From assembly GCA_049671305.1 (NCBI GenBank), contig JBATUR010000035.1:62001-126000 (forward strand): 64,000 nucleotides of DNA, given 5' to 3'. The notes below the pieces were generated by a model. The model was not told where the DNA came from. It saw nothing but the letters and a program-made list of their open reading frames with translations, and did no database searches. The stretch is from CADCTM01 sp049671305. GTDB taxonomy: Bacteria > Cyanobacteriota > Cyanobacteriia > Cyanobacteriales > Coleofasciculaceae. Positions 34,204 to 41,894 of this stretch are shown in pieces. Made by a program: the position numbers and the translations under genes. Numbering within the stretch: position 1 is the stretch's first letter; every line of letters starts with the position of its first letter.

Positions 34204-34917
34204 TTAAGAAATCTCACGCACAGTTGCTTGACCATCTTTAACTTCGCCAACCAAAATTAAGTCTGCTACGCCAACAAATAAACCATTCTCCAAAACTCCA
34301 GGAATATTATTCAGCGTTTTTTCTAATTCCGCAGGATGATCAATTGAGTCAAATTTTACATCGATTACCATGTTACCTTGATCGGTAATTACGGGACCTG
34401 CTTTTTTTATACCCATGCGTAACTCTGGTTTGCCTGACAATTTTTCAATAGCACGCATCACAGGTGTTATTGCCATCGGAATTACTTCTACTGGTAATAA
34501 AAAAGTCGAACCCAAACGCTCAACTAATTTGCCACTATCGACAACAACTACAAATTTTGCTGCCAACGCATCAACAATTTTTTCACGAGTATGAGCCGCG
34601 CCGCCACCCTTAATTAAATTTTTCTGCGGATCAACTTCATCAGCGCCATCAATGGCAATATCAATATGGTCAGCAGCATCCAAAGTTGTTAAAGGAATGC
34701 CATATTGTTTTGCCAAAACTTCTGCTTGAAAAGAGGTGGGAATGCCTTGGACATCTTTTAACTCACCAGACTGGAGGCGTTTTCCTAAATACTCGATCGC
34801 ATAAGCGGTGGTTGAACCGGTGCCTAACCCCACAATCATACCGGATTTAACCAGTGCCGCAGCAGCTTTGCCGACTTCTTGCTTCATCACCTTCACCGGG
34901 TCTTTTTCTGCACTCAT
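34204..34917 (-). CDS. rpiA: Ribose-5-phosphate isomerase A
   Basis: RpiA interconverts ribose 5-phosphate and ribulose 5-phosphate in the Calvin and pentose phosphate cycles. The 237-residue protein shows GLGTGSTTAYAIEYLG, IDIAIDGADEVDP, LIKGGGAAHTREKI (conserved catalytic region), and VVDSGKLVERLG. All usual motifs are intact and the length is normal. It stands alone, separated from neighbours by more than 150 bp on each side. Confidence 0.96.
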   Translation of the reverse strand: MSAEKDPVKVMKQEVGKAAAALVKSGMIVGLGTGSTTAYAIEYLGKRLQSGELKDVQGIPTSFQAEVLAKQYGIPLTTLDAADHIDIAIDGADEVDPQKNLIKGGGAAHTREKIVDALAAKFVVVVDSGKLVERLGSTFLLPVEVIPMAITPVMRAIEKLSGKPELRMGIKKAGPVITDQGNMVIDVKFDSIDHPAELEKTLNNIPGVLENGLFVGVADLILVGEVKDGQATVREIS

Positions 34918-35201
34918 GACAAACTTTCCTTTGATTTACACAAGAAACAGTTTCCCACTTAACGCGCCGTGACCGTATCTTTGAAGCGGTACTATATTTT
35001 GGAGACTATGATCATGAAACGAATAGTCTTTATTTTGAGTTTATTTAATCATATACGAATGCTACAGCTCCAGGCTTAAAAAACCAAGAGCCACAGCACC
35101 CGTACTTGGGCTCAGGTTCTTTCGACCCAGATCTAAGCAATTCAGCCAAGATGATTAAGAAAAAGAATCTGAGCAATTATCTTACCTGATCCACATTGGG
35201 G

Positions 35202-35699
35202 TTAGGGATTTGGCGTAGCTTGAGCCGCTAACATCTCTTTGAGCCGCTCCAAATCAGCCGCCCAACGTGGATCGGGTTGAATTGCACCATCTGAGGGAGT
35301 GCTTGTAGTTGTAGTGGAAGTACCACGCTTAGAGGACTTTTTGCCACCGCCACTATTACCACCGCCACCACCAGCACGACGCACTGGCGCTGGAGCATTG
35401 TTGCTAGCAGCAGCGCGGGGTGCAGCGTCTTCTTCTTCTTGACTTTTTGTGCGTGGCAGAGCTTTTTCAATTTTCAGCTCAGTTTCTTTGAACATTTGAC
35501 CATTGAACTTTTCAATAAGTTGGTCAGCAAGTTCATCAGTTGGCACAGTCACAAAAGCAAAGCCCCGACATTTACCAGTTTTGCGGTCTTTAATGACTTT
35601 CGTCGAAACTGAGTCACCAAATTCTGCAAAAATCGCGTGCAATTCATCGCGGTCTACATCTTCTTTGGGCAAGTTACCTACATAAAGACGAACGGACAT
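35202..35699 (-). CDS. Glycine-rich RRM RNA-binding protein (Rbp family)
   Basis: The protein of about 165 residues has one RRM (about 2-78) with RNP2 RLYVGNL and RNP1 CRGFAFVTV, followed by a linker and a Gly/Ser-rich region (RRAGGGGGNSGGGKKSSKRG). The C-terminus ends DPRWAADLERLKEMLA, a helix conserved in longer cyanobacterial Rbp proteins. These act in mRNA binding, localisation to thylakoids and cold response. The start is ATG 35699 with GGAGGAATTTCTC upstream; an upstream extension is rejected. An unusually long leader precedes it. Confidence 0.88.
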   Translation of the reverse strand: MSVRLYVGNLPKEDVDRDELHAIFAEFGDSVSTKVIKDRKTGKCRGFAFVTVPTDELADQLIEKFNGQMFKETELKIEKALPRTKSQEEEDAAPRAAASNNAPAPVRRAGGGGGNSGGGKKSSKRGTSTTTTSTPSDGAIQPDPRWAADLERLKEMLAAQATPNP

Positions 35700-36175
35700 G
35701 AGAAATTCCTCCAGATTGGATTCAAACAAAGTCGTTTACACCAGTAGCAATTCTGGATAAGAACGCATTTGATTGACGAACGATTCCCACGCCCAGACAA
35801 TCTTTTAACGATCCTTACCAATTTCAACAGCATAAACTGATGCAGTAAAATCAAGCCCACCTATACCATTTATCCCTAGCAATCGCTACCCATACTTTTA
35901 CCATTGGTTTGGCAATCGACAGGATTTAAGCTAATGGTTTTCCTTTTATTCTGATTATTACAGAATGTTTACACTATTTATAAGGTATCACGGTCTTGAG
36001 TCGGCAAACCAGTATAACAGAGAGATTTCCCTCTTTAGCTATAGCCGTCTGAAAACTTGTGTAACGTAGGAATTAGGGAGAATGAGGTATTACCAAGCAC
36101 AAAGTAAAGTTTACCCCAATCATAATAGGCGATCAGGAAGCGAAAAACACAAGTTAAATGTTTAGCTAATTCAGC
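35700..36175. other. 476-bp region between the rbp and caspase genes
   Basis: Both flanking genes are on the minus strand, so this gap holds the rbp promoter and possibly a long 5' leader. A TATACT-like hexamer occurs in minus orientation near 36010. No open reading frame was convincing. Cyanobacterial rbp genes are known for cold-responsive leaders, but no specific element was recognised. Confidence 0.45.
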
Positions 36176-38374
36176 CTAAATCACCTCAAAGCTAATTGAC
36201 AATGCCGCCAACTGAGTCGTGTCCAGATTCTGCACCTTAGTACTGCTAGCACTCGTAGCCGACGCGCTGCGAGTTCCCGTATTAAAATCCTCAAGCAAAT
36301 TATCAATCACCTCAGTCGGTTGATTTTGCCCAACAGAAGCCTCCAAAGTCACCGGACCACTGCGATTATTGTCACGCGCTGCCGCAATTGCCCGTATAGT
36401 TTGTAAGGCTTTGCGTAATGGACTGCGACTCGCCAAAATCAACACCTCAGCCACACCTTTTGGTTCTTGAGTCACCAAACGAAAGCGGTCTTTATTAGGG
36501 TCAGGAATTAGCAAGGTTTGACCGGCAGCGACCAAAGTTACAGCGGCGGCGGCTGCCCATTGATTAGGAAAAACTACCGAAATTTCACCAGTTGGGTCAA
36601 TTACCAACACACTTAGATACAAAGGATTCTTCTCATTATTAACAATTTGTATTTGTACTGGTGTTCCTAAAGGTAATTTTTGAGAACTCAAAGGCACAGC
36701 AGGTGTTGCCGCATTCTGTGCCGTATTTTTAGCCGAACCACGAACCGTAAAAGCGCTGGCAATCACTTCCTCTGTCCCTTCTGGACGCATTGAGGCGACG
36801 ATATTTAAGCGTGAGGAATTAGTATTTAAGGCGGTTTTAACTATCCGCGCCGCTAGTAATGATTGAAGCTTGGAACGCAGACGAGTAATCGCCTCTGTAA
36901 TAGTTTCCGTTTTTGTACCAAATGAATTGGGAATCAACTCTAAGGCTGGTGAAAATAGCCCAAAACTGTCAACTTCTGGGGGCGTTATTGTCGCCTGCAA
37001 CTGTTGTCGATAAGCTGGCGTCATGCGTCCCAAAATATACTGCACTTCTTCCTGTTGCAAAGGTAGGGCTTCGATACGAGGGATAGCAGTCAACGCTTGT
37101 TTGGCTTGATTTATCTGATTACCCAAGGAGGAGTCAAGACCAATTTTTAAGCTTAAATTACTCGGAATACCACGAACACGTTCTTGCAAAAAAGCACCTG
37201 ATTTTGCCGCATCTAATAATTTAGCTTGTCCAATTAAACCCTCGCGAGAAATCAATTCTACCCGTCCCTGCTCACGGTTTGACGAGTCAACAACCGAAAG
37301 TATCGCCCCGGAATTAAAAGCAGCTAAACTGTTGGGTGGAAGACCGCCTAACCACAATTGGGCTTGATTTCCCTCAACTTTGGTAATTACTGCTTCTGCT
37401 GGCGGAGTTGTTTCATTAATAAAATAAATTGGGCTTCTGATATGGTCGCTACCTGGTTTTACTTCAATTAATGGTTCCTGTTTGGTAAAGGATAACCTAG
37501 TAGTACTACGAGCAATATTTGGCATCACACGGGCAAAAGATTCATTACCTGTTTGTTGCCAAAGATATTGAGTCATTAAATAAGTAAAAGCGCCTGCAAA
37601 AAAGTCTTGAAACGGGGAATCAGCGGCTAATTGATTGCGTTTGGCGGAAGCAATCACCACACCTTTGGCAACACCTGCACGGCGTCGTTGCTTGAAGGCA
37701 TCGGCGGAAAGATTGAGCGTTGATAGCCATTTTTGTTGATAAACTTGTTCGGTATTAGTTATTTGAGGTGGAGTGGGACTATTACGAGAACGAATGCGTA
37801 AGTTGCCTCTTGTGCCGCCGCCAGAGTGACAGCTATCGAGGACAACGGTAACGTTTTCTGTCTTCAGGGCATCCATTAATAAAAATAGGGTATGTCCCAT
37901 AATATCTGGCACTCGATCAGCGTTGGATAAACGACTATCTACAGGCACGAAGGCACTATTAAGACAATCTGACATATCACAGTCAGTATCGCGTACTTGG
38001 GAACCATGCCCAGAGAAGTGATAGACGACGACATCACCTGGTTTTGCCTGTTTAATTAAGTGTTCTTCAAAGGCGTCAAGAATGCCTTGGCGAGTGGCTT
38101 GTGCATCTGTAATCATTAAGATATCTTTGGGATTAAAACCAAAGCGATGAATTAGTAATTGTTGTTGTAAATTAACATCAGTAACGCAGCCGTATAAAGG
38201 CGACTTTGGATAGGTGTTGATGCCAATTAGTAGGGCAAGTTTACGAGGTGTGCTTTGGGCAATAGCACGTCCAAAACTATTAGCGGCGGTTTGAATATCA
38301 AGTTGACTCAAGCCTAATGTTGCTAAAGTTGAGCTGGCAAATTGTAAAAACTGACGACGTTTAATTTGTGACAT
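36176..38374 (-). CDS. Tat-signal caspase-family protein (orthocaspase) with DUF4384
   Basis: The 732-residue protein starts MSQIKRRQFLQFASSTLATLG, a twin-arginine signal. The C14 caspase-like domain (about 43-320) has ALLIGINTYP, the catalytic His in VYHFSGHGSQVRD and catalytic Cys in VVLDSCHSGGGTRG. A long middle region follows, then a DUF4384-like domain (about 570-660, IVNNEKNPLYLSVLVIDPTGEISVVFP). Orthocaspases cleave after Arg/Lys and are implicated in stress and cell death in cyanobacteria. Export by Tat implies activity in the periplasm, where its partners are unknown. Confidence 0.88.
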   Translation of the reverse strand: MSQIKRRQFLQFASSTLATLGLSQLDIQTAANSFGRAIAQSTPRKLALLIGINTYPKSPLYGCVTDVNLQQQLLIHRFGFNPKDILMITDAQATRQGILDAFEEHLIKQAKPGDVVVYHFSGHGSQVRDTDCDMSDCLNSAFVPVDSRLSNADRVPDIMGHTLFLLMDALKTENVTVVLDSCHSGGGTRGNLRIRSRNSPTPPQITNTEQVYQQKWLSTLNLSADAFKQRRRAGVAKGVVIASAKRNQLAADSPFQDFFAGAFTYLMTQYLWQQTGNESFARVMPNIARSTTRLSFTKQEPLIEVKPGSDHIRSPIYFINETTPPAEAVITKVEGNQAQLWLGGLPPNSLAAFNSGAILSVVDSSNREQGRVELISREGLIGQAKLLDAAKSGAFLQERVRGIPSNLSLKIGLDSSLGNQINQAKQALTAIPRIEALPLQQEEVQYILGRMTPAYRQQLQATITPPEVDSFGLFSPALELIPNSFGTKTETITEAITRLRSKLQSLLAARIVKTALNTNSSRLNIVASMRPEGTEEVIASAFTVRGSAKNTAQNAATPAVPLSSQKLPLGTPVQIQIVNNEKNPLYLSVLVIDPTGEISVVFPNQWAAAAAVTLVAAGQTLLIPDPNKDRFRLVTQEPKGVAEVLILASRSPLRKALQTIRAIAAARDNNRSGPVTLEASVGQNQPTEVIDNLLEDFNTGTRSASATSASSTKVQNLDTTQLAALSISFEVI

Positions 38375-38423
38375 AGATAGTTTATTAGCTGGTTAATTAC
38401 ATTACAACATTGTTATGGCTTAC

Positions 38424-38571
38424 TTAGCTTTGTACCACTAAATAACCAGATCCTAAGATGATTAAGATATACTCTTGCGGGTTACTATCTTTAATATTTT
38501 TTCTGTTGATAGAGTGCTGACGCGCTAAGTCACGATTTTTGATACTCTTAGCGTGTGCTAAACTTGTTTTA
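38424..38571 (-). pseudogene. Downstream frame of a possible frameshifted small gene
   Basis: The frame reads from about NKTSLAHAKSIKNRDLARQ to ILIILGSGYLVVQS and stops at 38424, 50 bp before the caspase start. It lies directly after a 35-residue signal-peptide-like ORF (38569-38676) in another frame. Joined, they would give one secreted or membrane protein of about 85 residues, so a frameshift is possible. No family was recognised, and both pieces could be non-coding. Confidence 0.3.
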
Positions 38572-38676
38572 TTTAATTGTTGTCTGTGCCAAAGTGCTTG
38601 CTCTTTTCCTGGTTTCTGCCATAGCAACAAACAACACAATTGCAACCACAAAACTCTTAAACTTCCCAGGTTGCAT
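38569..38676 (-). CDS. Small ORF with signal-peptide-like sequence
   Basis: ATG 38676 opens a 35-codon frame starting MQPGKFKSFVVAIVLFVAMA, with a basic N-terminus and a hydrophobic stretch, ending at TAA 38571-38569. It looks like the beginning of an exported protein whose remainder is in another frame just downstream. It is too short for confident assignment. Confidence 0.35.
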   Translation of the reverse strand: MQPGKFKSFVVAIVLFVAMAETRKRASTLAQTTIK

Positions 38677-38812
38677 AATCAGCATCCGTGTATGTTAGCA
38701 GTCTGATTGTATTGTTAAATATTATTTCTGTACTTTAAGAACTTATGCAACAAAACTTGGTAATTCTCTAGGATCGGTTCGGATGCGCCCTGTTATAATT
38801 TAATCAATATAA

Positions 38813-38841
38813 AACCCCGACTCGTCGCATGAGTCAGGGAT
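38813..38841 (-). terminator. Strong hairpin downstream of a minus-strand small ORF
   Basis: Read on the minus strand, CCCTGACTC and GAGTCGGGG pair (one T-G) around ATGCGAC, followed by TTTTATATTG. This is a good intrinsic terminator for whatever is transcribed leftward from about 39043, and similar hairpins occur widely in cyanobacteria. Confidence 0.7.
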
Positions 38842-38859
38842 TATATTTAATAATGACAT

Positions 38860-39042
38860 TTACAAGTGAACTACTCCACGTCTACTACCTCTGACCGCTC
38901 TGATGAGGAGTTTAGCCCTCCGTTGGTAGTAATTAAGTGAAGGAAGCGACAGAAACTTCACACCGTTTTTAGTCCACTCTTTTTTATTTGTATCGTCTGT
39001 ACATCGGACGTCGCTCTCCTTTGATGCACAGTAACGGGTCAC
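38860..39042 (-). CDS. Small hypothetical ORF (60 aa) ending at a terminator
   Basis: A basic 60-residue frame starting at GTG (MTRYCASKESDVRCTDDTNKK) and containing a Lys/Arg-rich C-terminus (QRRAKLLIRAVRGSRRGVV). It stands alone in a 700-bp gap and ends 19 bp before a strong leftward terminator, which supports transcription of this strand. The protein is unrecognised, and a structured non-coding RNA is an equally good reading. Confidence 0.35.
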   Translation of the reverse strand: MTRYCASKESDVRCTDDTNKKEWTKNGVKFLSLPSLNYYQRRAKLLIRAVRGSRRGVVHL

Positions 39043-39359
39043 TGCGGTATAACTCCCAGCCGATACAGTTTTTATTCGTCAACAACATAGGCCATTAGCT
39101 CACAGTTTGACCCAGTTAATATATGGGTCTTAGGGATTAATAACAGCTTGTTAAGCAGTATTACTAAACCTTTTTAATCAACAATAACGATCATGATGGC
39201 ACAGAATCGAGGACTTTTTCTTTAAAAGTTATAAAGTACGTCCTCATAATTGGGTAAGCTGATCACTTGCCAGAAATCAGTTTTGATTGTAATGAAAATT
39301 ACAGAGCGACGGATTTTTCTTCTATCAAAAGAAAGAATATTGCAGCAATTGGTAAATTT
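39043..39359. other. 317-bp gene-free region
   Basis: Little is visible apart from AT-rich sequence. It may contain the promoter for the leftward transcript ending near 38813 and the terminator of the membrane protein gene ending at 39360. Confidence 0.4.
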
Positions 39360-40067
39360 TTACAGTCCACCGACTGAGACAGGAATTTGACGCAGTTGAT
39401 ACTGTTTTTCATTGAACTGTTTTTGTTCCAATGTCAACAGATTGTACTTAATGGGTGGACGCATATCCCACTGCACAGCGGCGAAGATTAATAAACTTGC
39501 TCCCATGACAATAGCTGTTGTCAAAAACTGCCAAGCGCCAACATAAGGTAAAGTTGCAATGCCTAAAAGATGAACGATACTAGCGGTAACAAAGGCACGC
39601 GATCGCATTCCAACTCCTGTACACAAGTACCCAAAAGCAATCAACCCTAGCCACAAAGTACACAGACGCATCAAGACTTCTCCCCAACCCAAAAAGATGC
39701 TACAGTCCGTCAAAACAACACCCCCCAACATCAAAATCACCCAGCAATAAAGCACCCATCTCAGACGTTCGACTTTTACCCAAAAGTGACTAAGTGCAAC
39801 CATGCCAACTGTGCCGATTAAAGTTAGTGCTGTCAAATATCCAGCTTGAATCATCCAGCTAATATGAATAAATTGAGCGCTAATAAAAATTGCTGGGGAA
39901 ATTATGCCCCAAAGCAAAAAAACTTGATCAATTCTGGTATAAAAAGTCGAAAATATTGTTTTGTTTCTAATTCTCAGGTGAAGATTTATTAACCCTTGAC
40001 GGTCTTGAAAATCTAATGCTTCTTGTTTGCTGCGAAGAATTGGTTCAGTAGGGTTGAAGAAAGTCAT
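39360..40067 (-). CDS. Multi-pass membrane protein, unknown function
   Basis: The 235-residue protein has a soluble N-terminus of about 45 residues and about five or six membrane helices (from FLLWGIISPAIFISAQF to TAIVMGASLLIFAAVQW). A polar C-terminal tail rich in Gln follows. No family-specific motif was recognised. It stands alone on the minus strand. The residue pattern fits a real coding gene because it uses typical codons and lacks an open antisense competitor. Confidence 0.65.
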   Translation of the reverse strand: MTFFNPTEPILRSKQEALDFQDRQGLINLHLRIRNKTIFSTFYTRIDQVFLLWGIISPAIFISAQFIHISWMIQAGYLTALTLIGTVGMVALSHFWVKVERLRWVLYCWVILMLGGVVLTDCSIFLGWGEVLMRLCTLWLGLIAFGYLCTGVGMRSRAFVTASIVHLLGIATLPYVGAWQFLTTAIVMGASLLIFAAVQWDMRPPIKYNLLTLEQKQFNEKQYQLRQIPVSVGGL

Positions 40068-40393
40068 TATATCTCTATCTTTGAGAAATGTCTGAACTAA
40101 ACAAATAGTAGATTTGTCAAGATCTTGTTATTTATCTTAACTATAAACCACATTTAAAGGCGGTGAATTCCTCTGCCAGAGCGCTCAAGAATTACAGTGA
40201 GACTGTGGCAATCAGTGAGAACTAACACTATGAATTTCAAAGATAAAGCGATCGCTCACATAAAACGTCGGCAAAATCGCTGAATGTGCAGCGAATGTCT
40301 AGGCAATTTTGCCGAAAAGCTTGAATAATTGTTAAGAAAGATCACAAAGAGTGTGAGTTGAGAAAAACCCAAGAAGTATAAGCAAAATGTCAA
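40068..40393. other. 326-bp intergenic region with a hairpin
   Basis: The gap lies between two minus-strand genes. It contains an inverted repeat TCGGCAAAAT (40268-40277) and ATTTTGCCGA (40306-40315), with inner complementary GCTG/CAGC segments and a HIP1 site nearby. It may be the terminator or leader of the adjacent genes or a degenerate repeat element. No gene is supported. Confidence 0.55.
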
Positions 40394-41113
40394 CTATCCA
40401 AGGGGTATAATTTGGCTCAAGAAAAAGCCGACAGCGGCACTACCCAAAGGAACGGTAAGATTATCAATACCTAACTTAGAGAAAGCTTCTAAACTAGTAG
40501 CAAAAAAAGCGATCGCAAGAGACACAACCCAAGTTTGCCAAACATTACCTTGCACACTCAAAAGAATCAAACTACTAACGACATAGCTAACCAAAAGCAT
40601 CGTCAGAGAACCTTCCCAGCTTTTTTTCATTCCCCAAACTTCGTAGGGATGTTGACCAAAACGTTGACCGATTACTCCTGCCAATCCATCCCCCCAAGCC
40701 ATTACCAAAATCCCTAAAGCAGCGTACTGAAATTGCTCTAGGGGCCAAAACCAAGCGACGAGGATGCCAATACTAACGGCATAAAAAAATGTTCCTAAAC
40801 TTTTACGTCCAACGCTGTTGATGCCTGGTAAAAAAGGAATGTAATAAGATAAAAGTGCAATAATACTGGCAATAATGGAAGCCGAAATACCCACCCAAGC
40901 AGGAATTTGTAGCCACCAGGCAACCAAAATAACATTACCTGTGCCAATATGAACGACTTTACGCGCCAGCTCAGTATTTGTAGAAATGCGGCGATCTAAA
41001 AATTCGGCAAGCAGTACAATAAGACCTAGACCCAATGCAATCAGACTAACATTGATCCACAAATTGGGGTTCGATTCTAACCAGGGGATGGAGTGAAGCA
41101 AGGGCGTGATCAA
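40394..41113 (-). CDS. Phytol/polyprenol kinase family protein (VTE5-like)
   Basis: The 239-residue protein has about seven membrane helices and the CTP-dependent lipid kinase patterns RKVVHIGTGN, MAWGDGLAGVIGQRFG and KKSWEGSLTMLL. It resembles cyanobacterial homologues of plant VTE5, which phosphorylates phytol for tocopherol and phylloquinone recycling. Dolichol kinase and CDP-diglyceride synthase are related families. The substrate is inferred from the cyanobacterial context. It is divergent from yidD with 50 bp between starts. Confidence 0.85.
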   Translation of the reverse strand: MITPLLHSIPWLESNPNLWINVSLIALGLGLIVLLAEFLDRRISTNTELARKVVHIGTGNVILVAWWLQIPAWVGISASIIASIIALLSYYIPFLPGINSVGRKSLGTFFYAVSIGILVAWFWPLEQFQYAALGILVMAWGDGLAGVIGQRFGQHPYEVWGMKKSWEGSLTMLLVSYVVSSLILLSVQGNVWQTWVVSLAIAFFATSLEAFSKLGIDNLTVPLGSAAVGFFLSQIIPLG

Positions 41114-41163
41114 GCAAAAAATATAACCTCTCTTATCACTTTATCTAGATTTGGTTCGTAATT

Positions 41164-41400
41164 ATGAAAATATTATTGATTTTATTAATTAGAGGTTACA
41201 AAACCTTGCTTTCGCCAATGTTGCCAGCCACCTGTCGCTTTCAACCAACTTGCTCTGGTTATGCAATTGAGGCGATTGAGCGGTTTGGTGCATTACGTGG
41301 TAGTTGGTTAGCAGTGCGGCGGATTTTGCGTTGCCATCCTTTCCATCCGGGCGGTTATGATCCGGTGCCAGAGAAGCACTCTCATCGAGTTGGAGAGTAA
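41164..41400 (+). CDS. yidD: Membrane protein insertion efficiency factor YidD
   Basis: This 78-residue protein carries the YidD signature: LIRGYKTLLSPMLPATCRFQPTCSGYAIEAIERFG with conserved cysteines, then RRILRCHPFHPGGYDPVP. YidD aids YidC-dependent insertion at the inner membrane, attaching by an amphipathic helix. It is usually near rpmH and rnpA, but here it stands alone. Confidence 0.95.
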   Translation: MKILLILLIRGYKTLLSPMLPATCRFQPTCSGYAIEAIERFGALRGSWLAVRRILRCHPFHPGGYDPVPEKHSHRVGE

Positions 41401-41458
41401 AAAGGCATTCTCCCACTTCTGCAACCAAACCTTAAGTAGAAAATTATCTGCCTTTTAG

Positions 41459-41730
41459 TGGCAAGAAGAGTTGAATCCTGAAAGTATTTAAAAAGTTTTT
41501 GAAACACTTTTGTCTGCTCCAGAAGCGGGAGTAGATGCCTTAAGTAATCACCTTTCACAATTGGTTGATACTTTGCTACTACTGCTCAAAGAGCGAAAAA
41601 GCAAGCAGTAGAAACTAAAAAAGCCGCCGCAGGTGCAGCTTGGGGGTTATTTAGTACGGCTCTTACTTCTTTGGCTATTTTGGCAATTGCTGGTGCATTA
41701 GCAGTAGCAGGAATAGTTTCATTAGGATAA
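41459..41730 (+). pseudogene. Remnant of a small membrane-protein gene (stop and frameshift)
   Basis: The reading WQEELNPESI is followed by an in-frame TAA, then KVFETLLSAPEAGVDALSNHLSQ continues. Near 41571-41575 the frame shifts by one base, after which TTAQRAKKQAVETKKAAAGAAWGLFSTALTSL runs through a hydrophobic helix to a stop at 41730. The continuous protein-like character across two breaks shows a decayed gene for a small protein with a C-terminal membrane helix. Family unknown. Confidence 0.6.
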
Positions 41731-41894
41731 TACTTAAATTTTGCTAACTTGACCATAAAAGTAGTCTTTCTTATTAAGGAGAAGATTGTTTTTTACCTTT
41801 TAATGATATGGTGATTCGGCAAGGAATATGAACATTCATAAATCTTGTTTCTCGAAACTGAAGTTAATCACTCATTAAAAGTTCCTTCTATCTT

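Noticed and set aside
38900..38907. CTGATGAG, the core of a hammerhead ribozyme
   Set aside because: The second conserved core (CGAAA after stem II) and the required flanking stems are missing.
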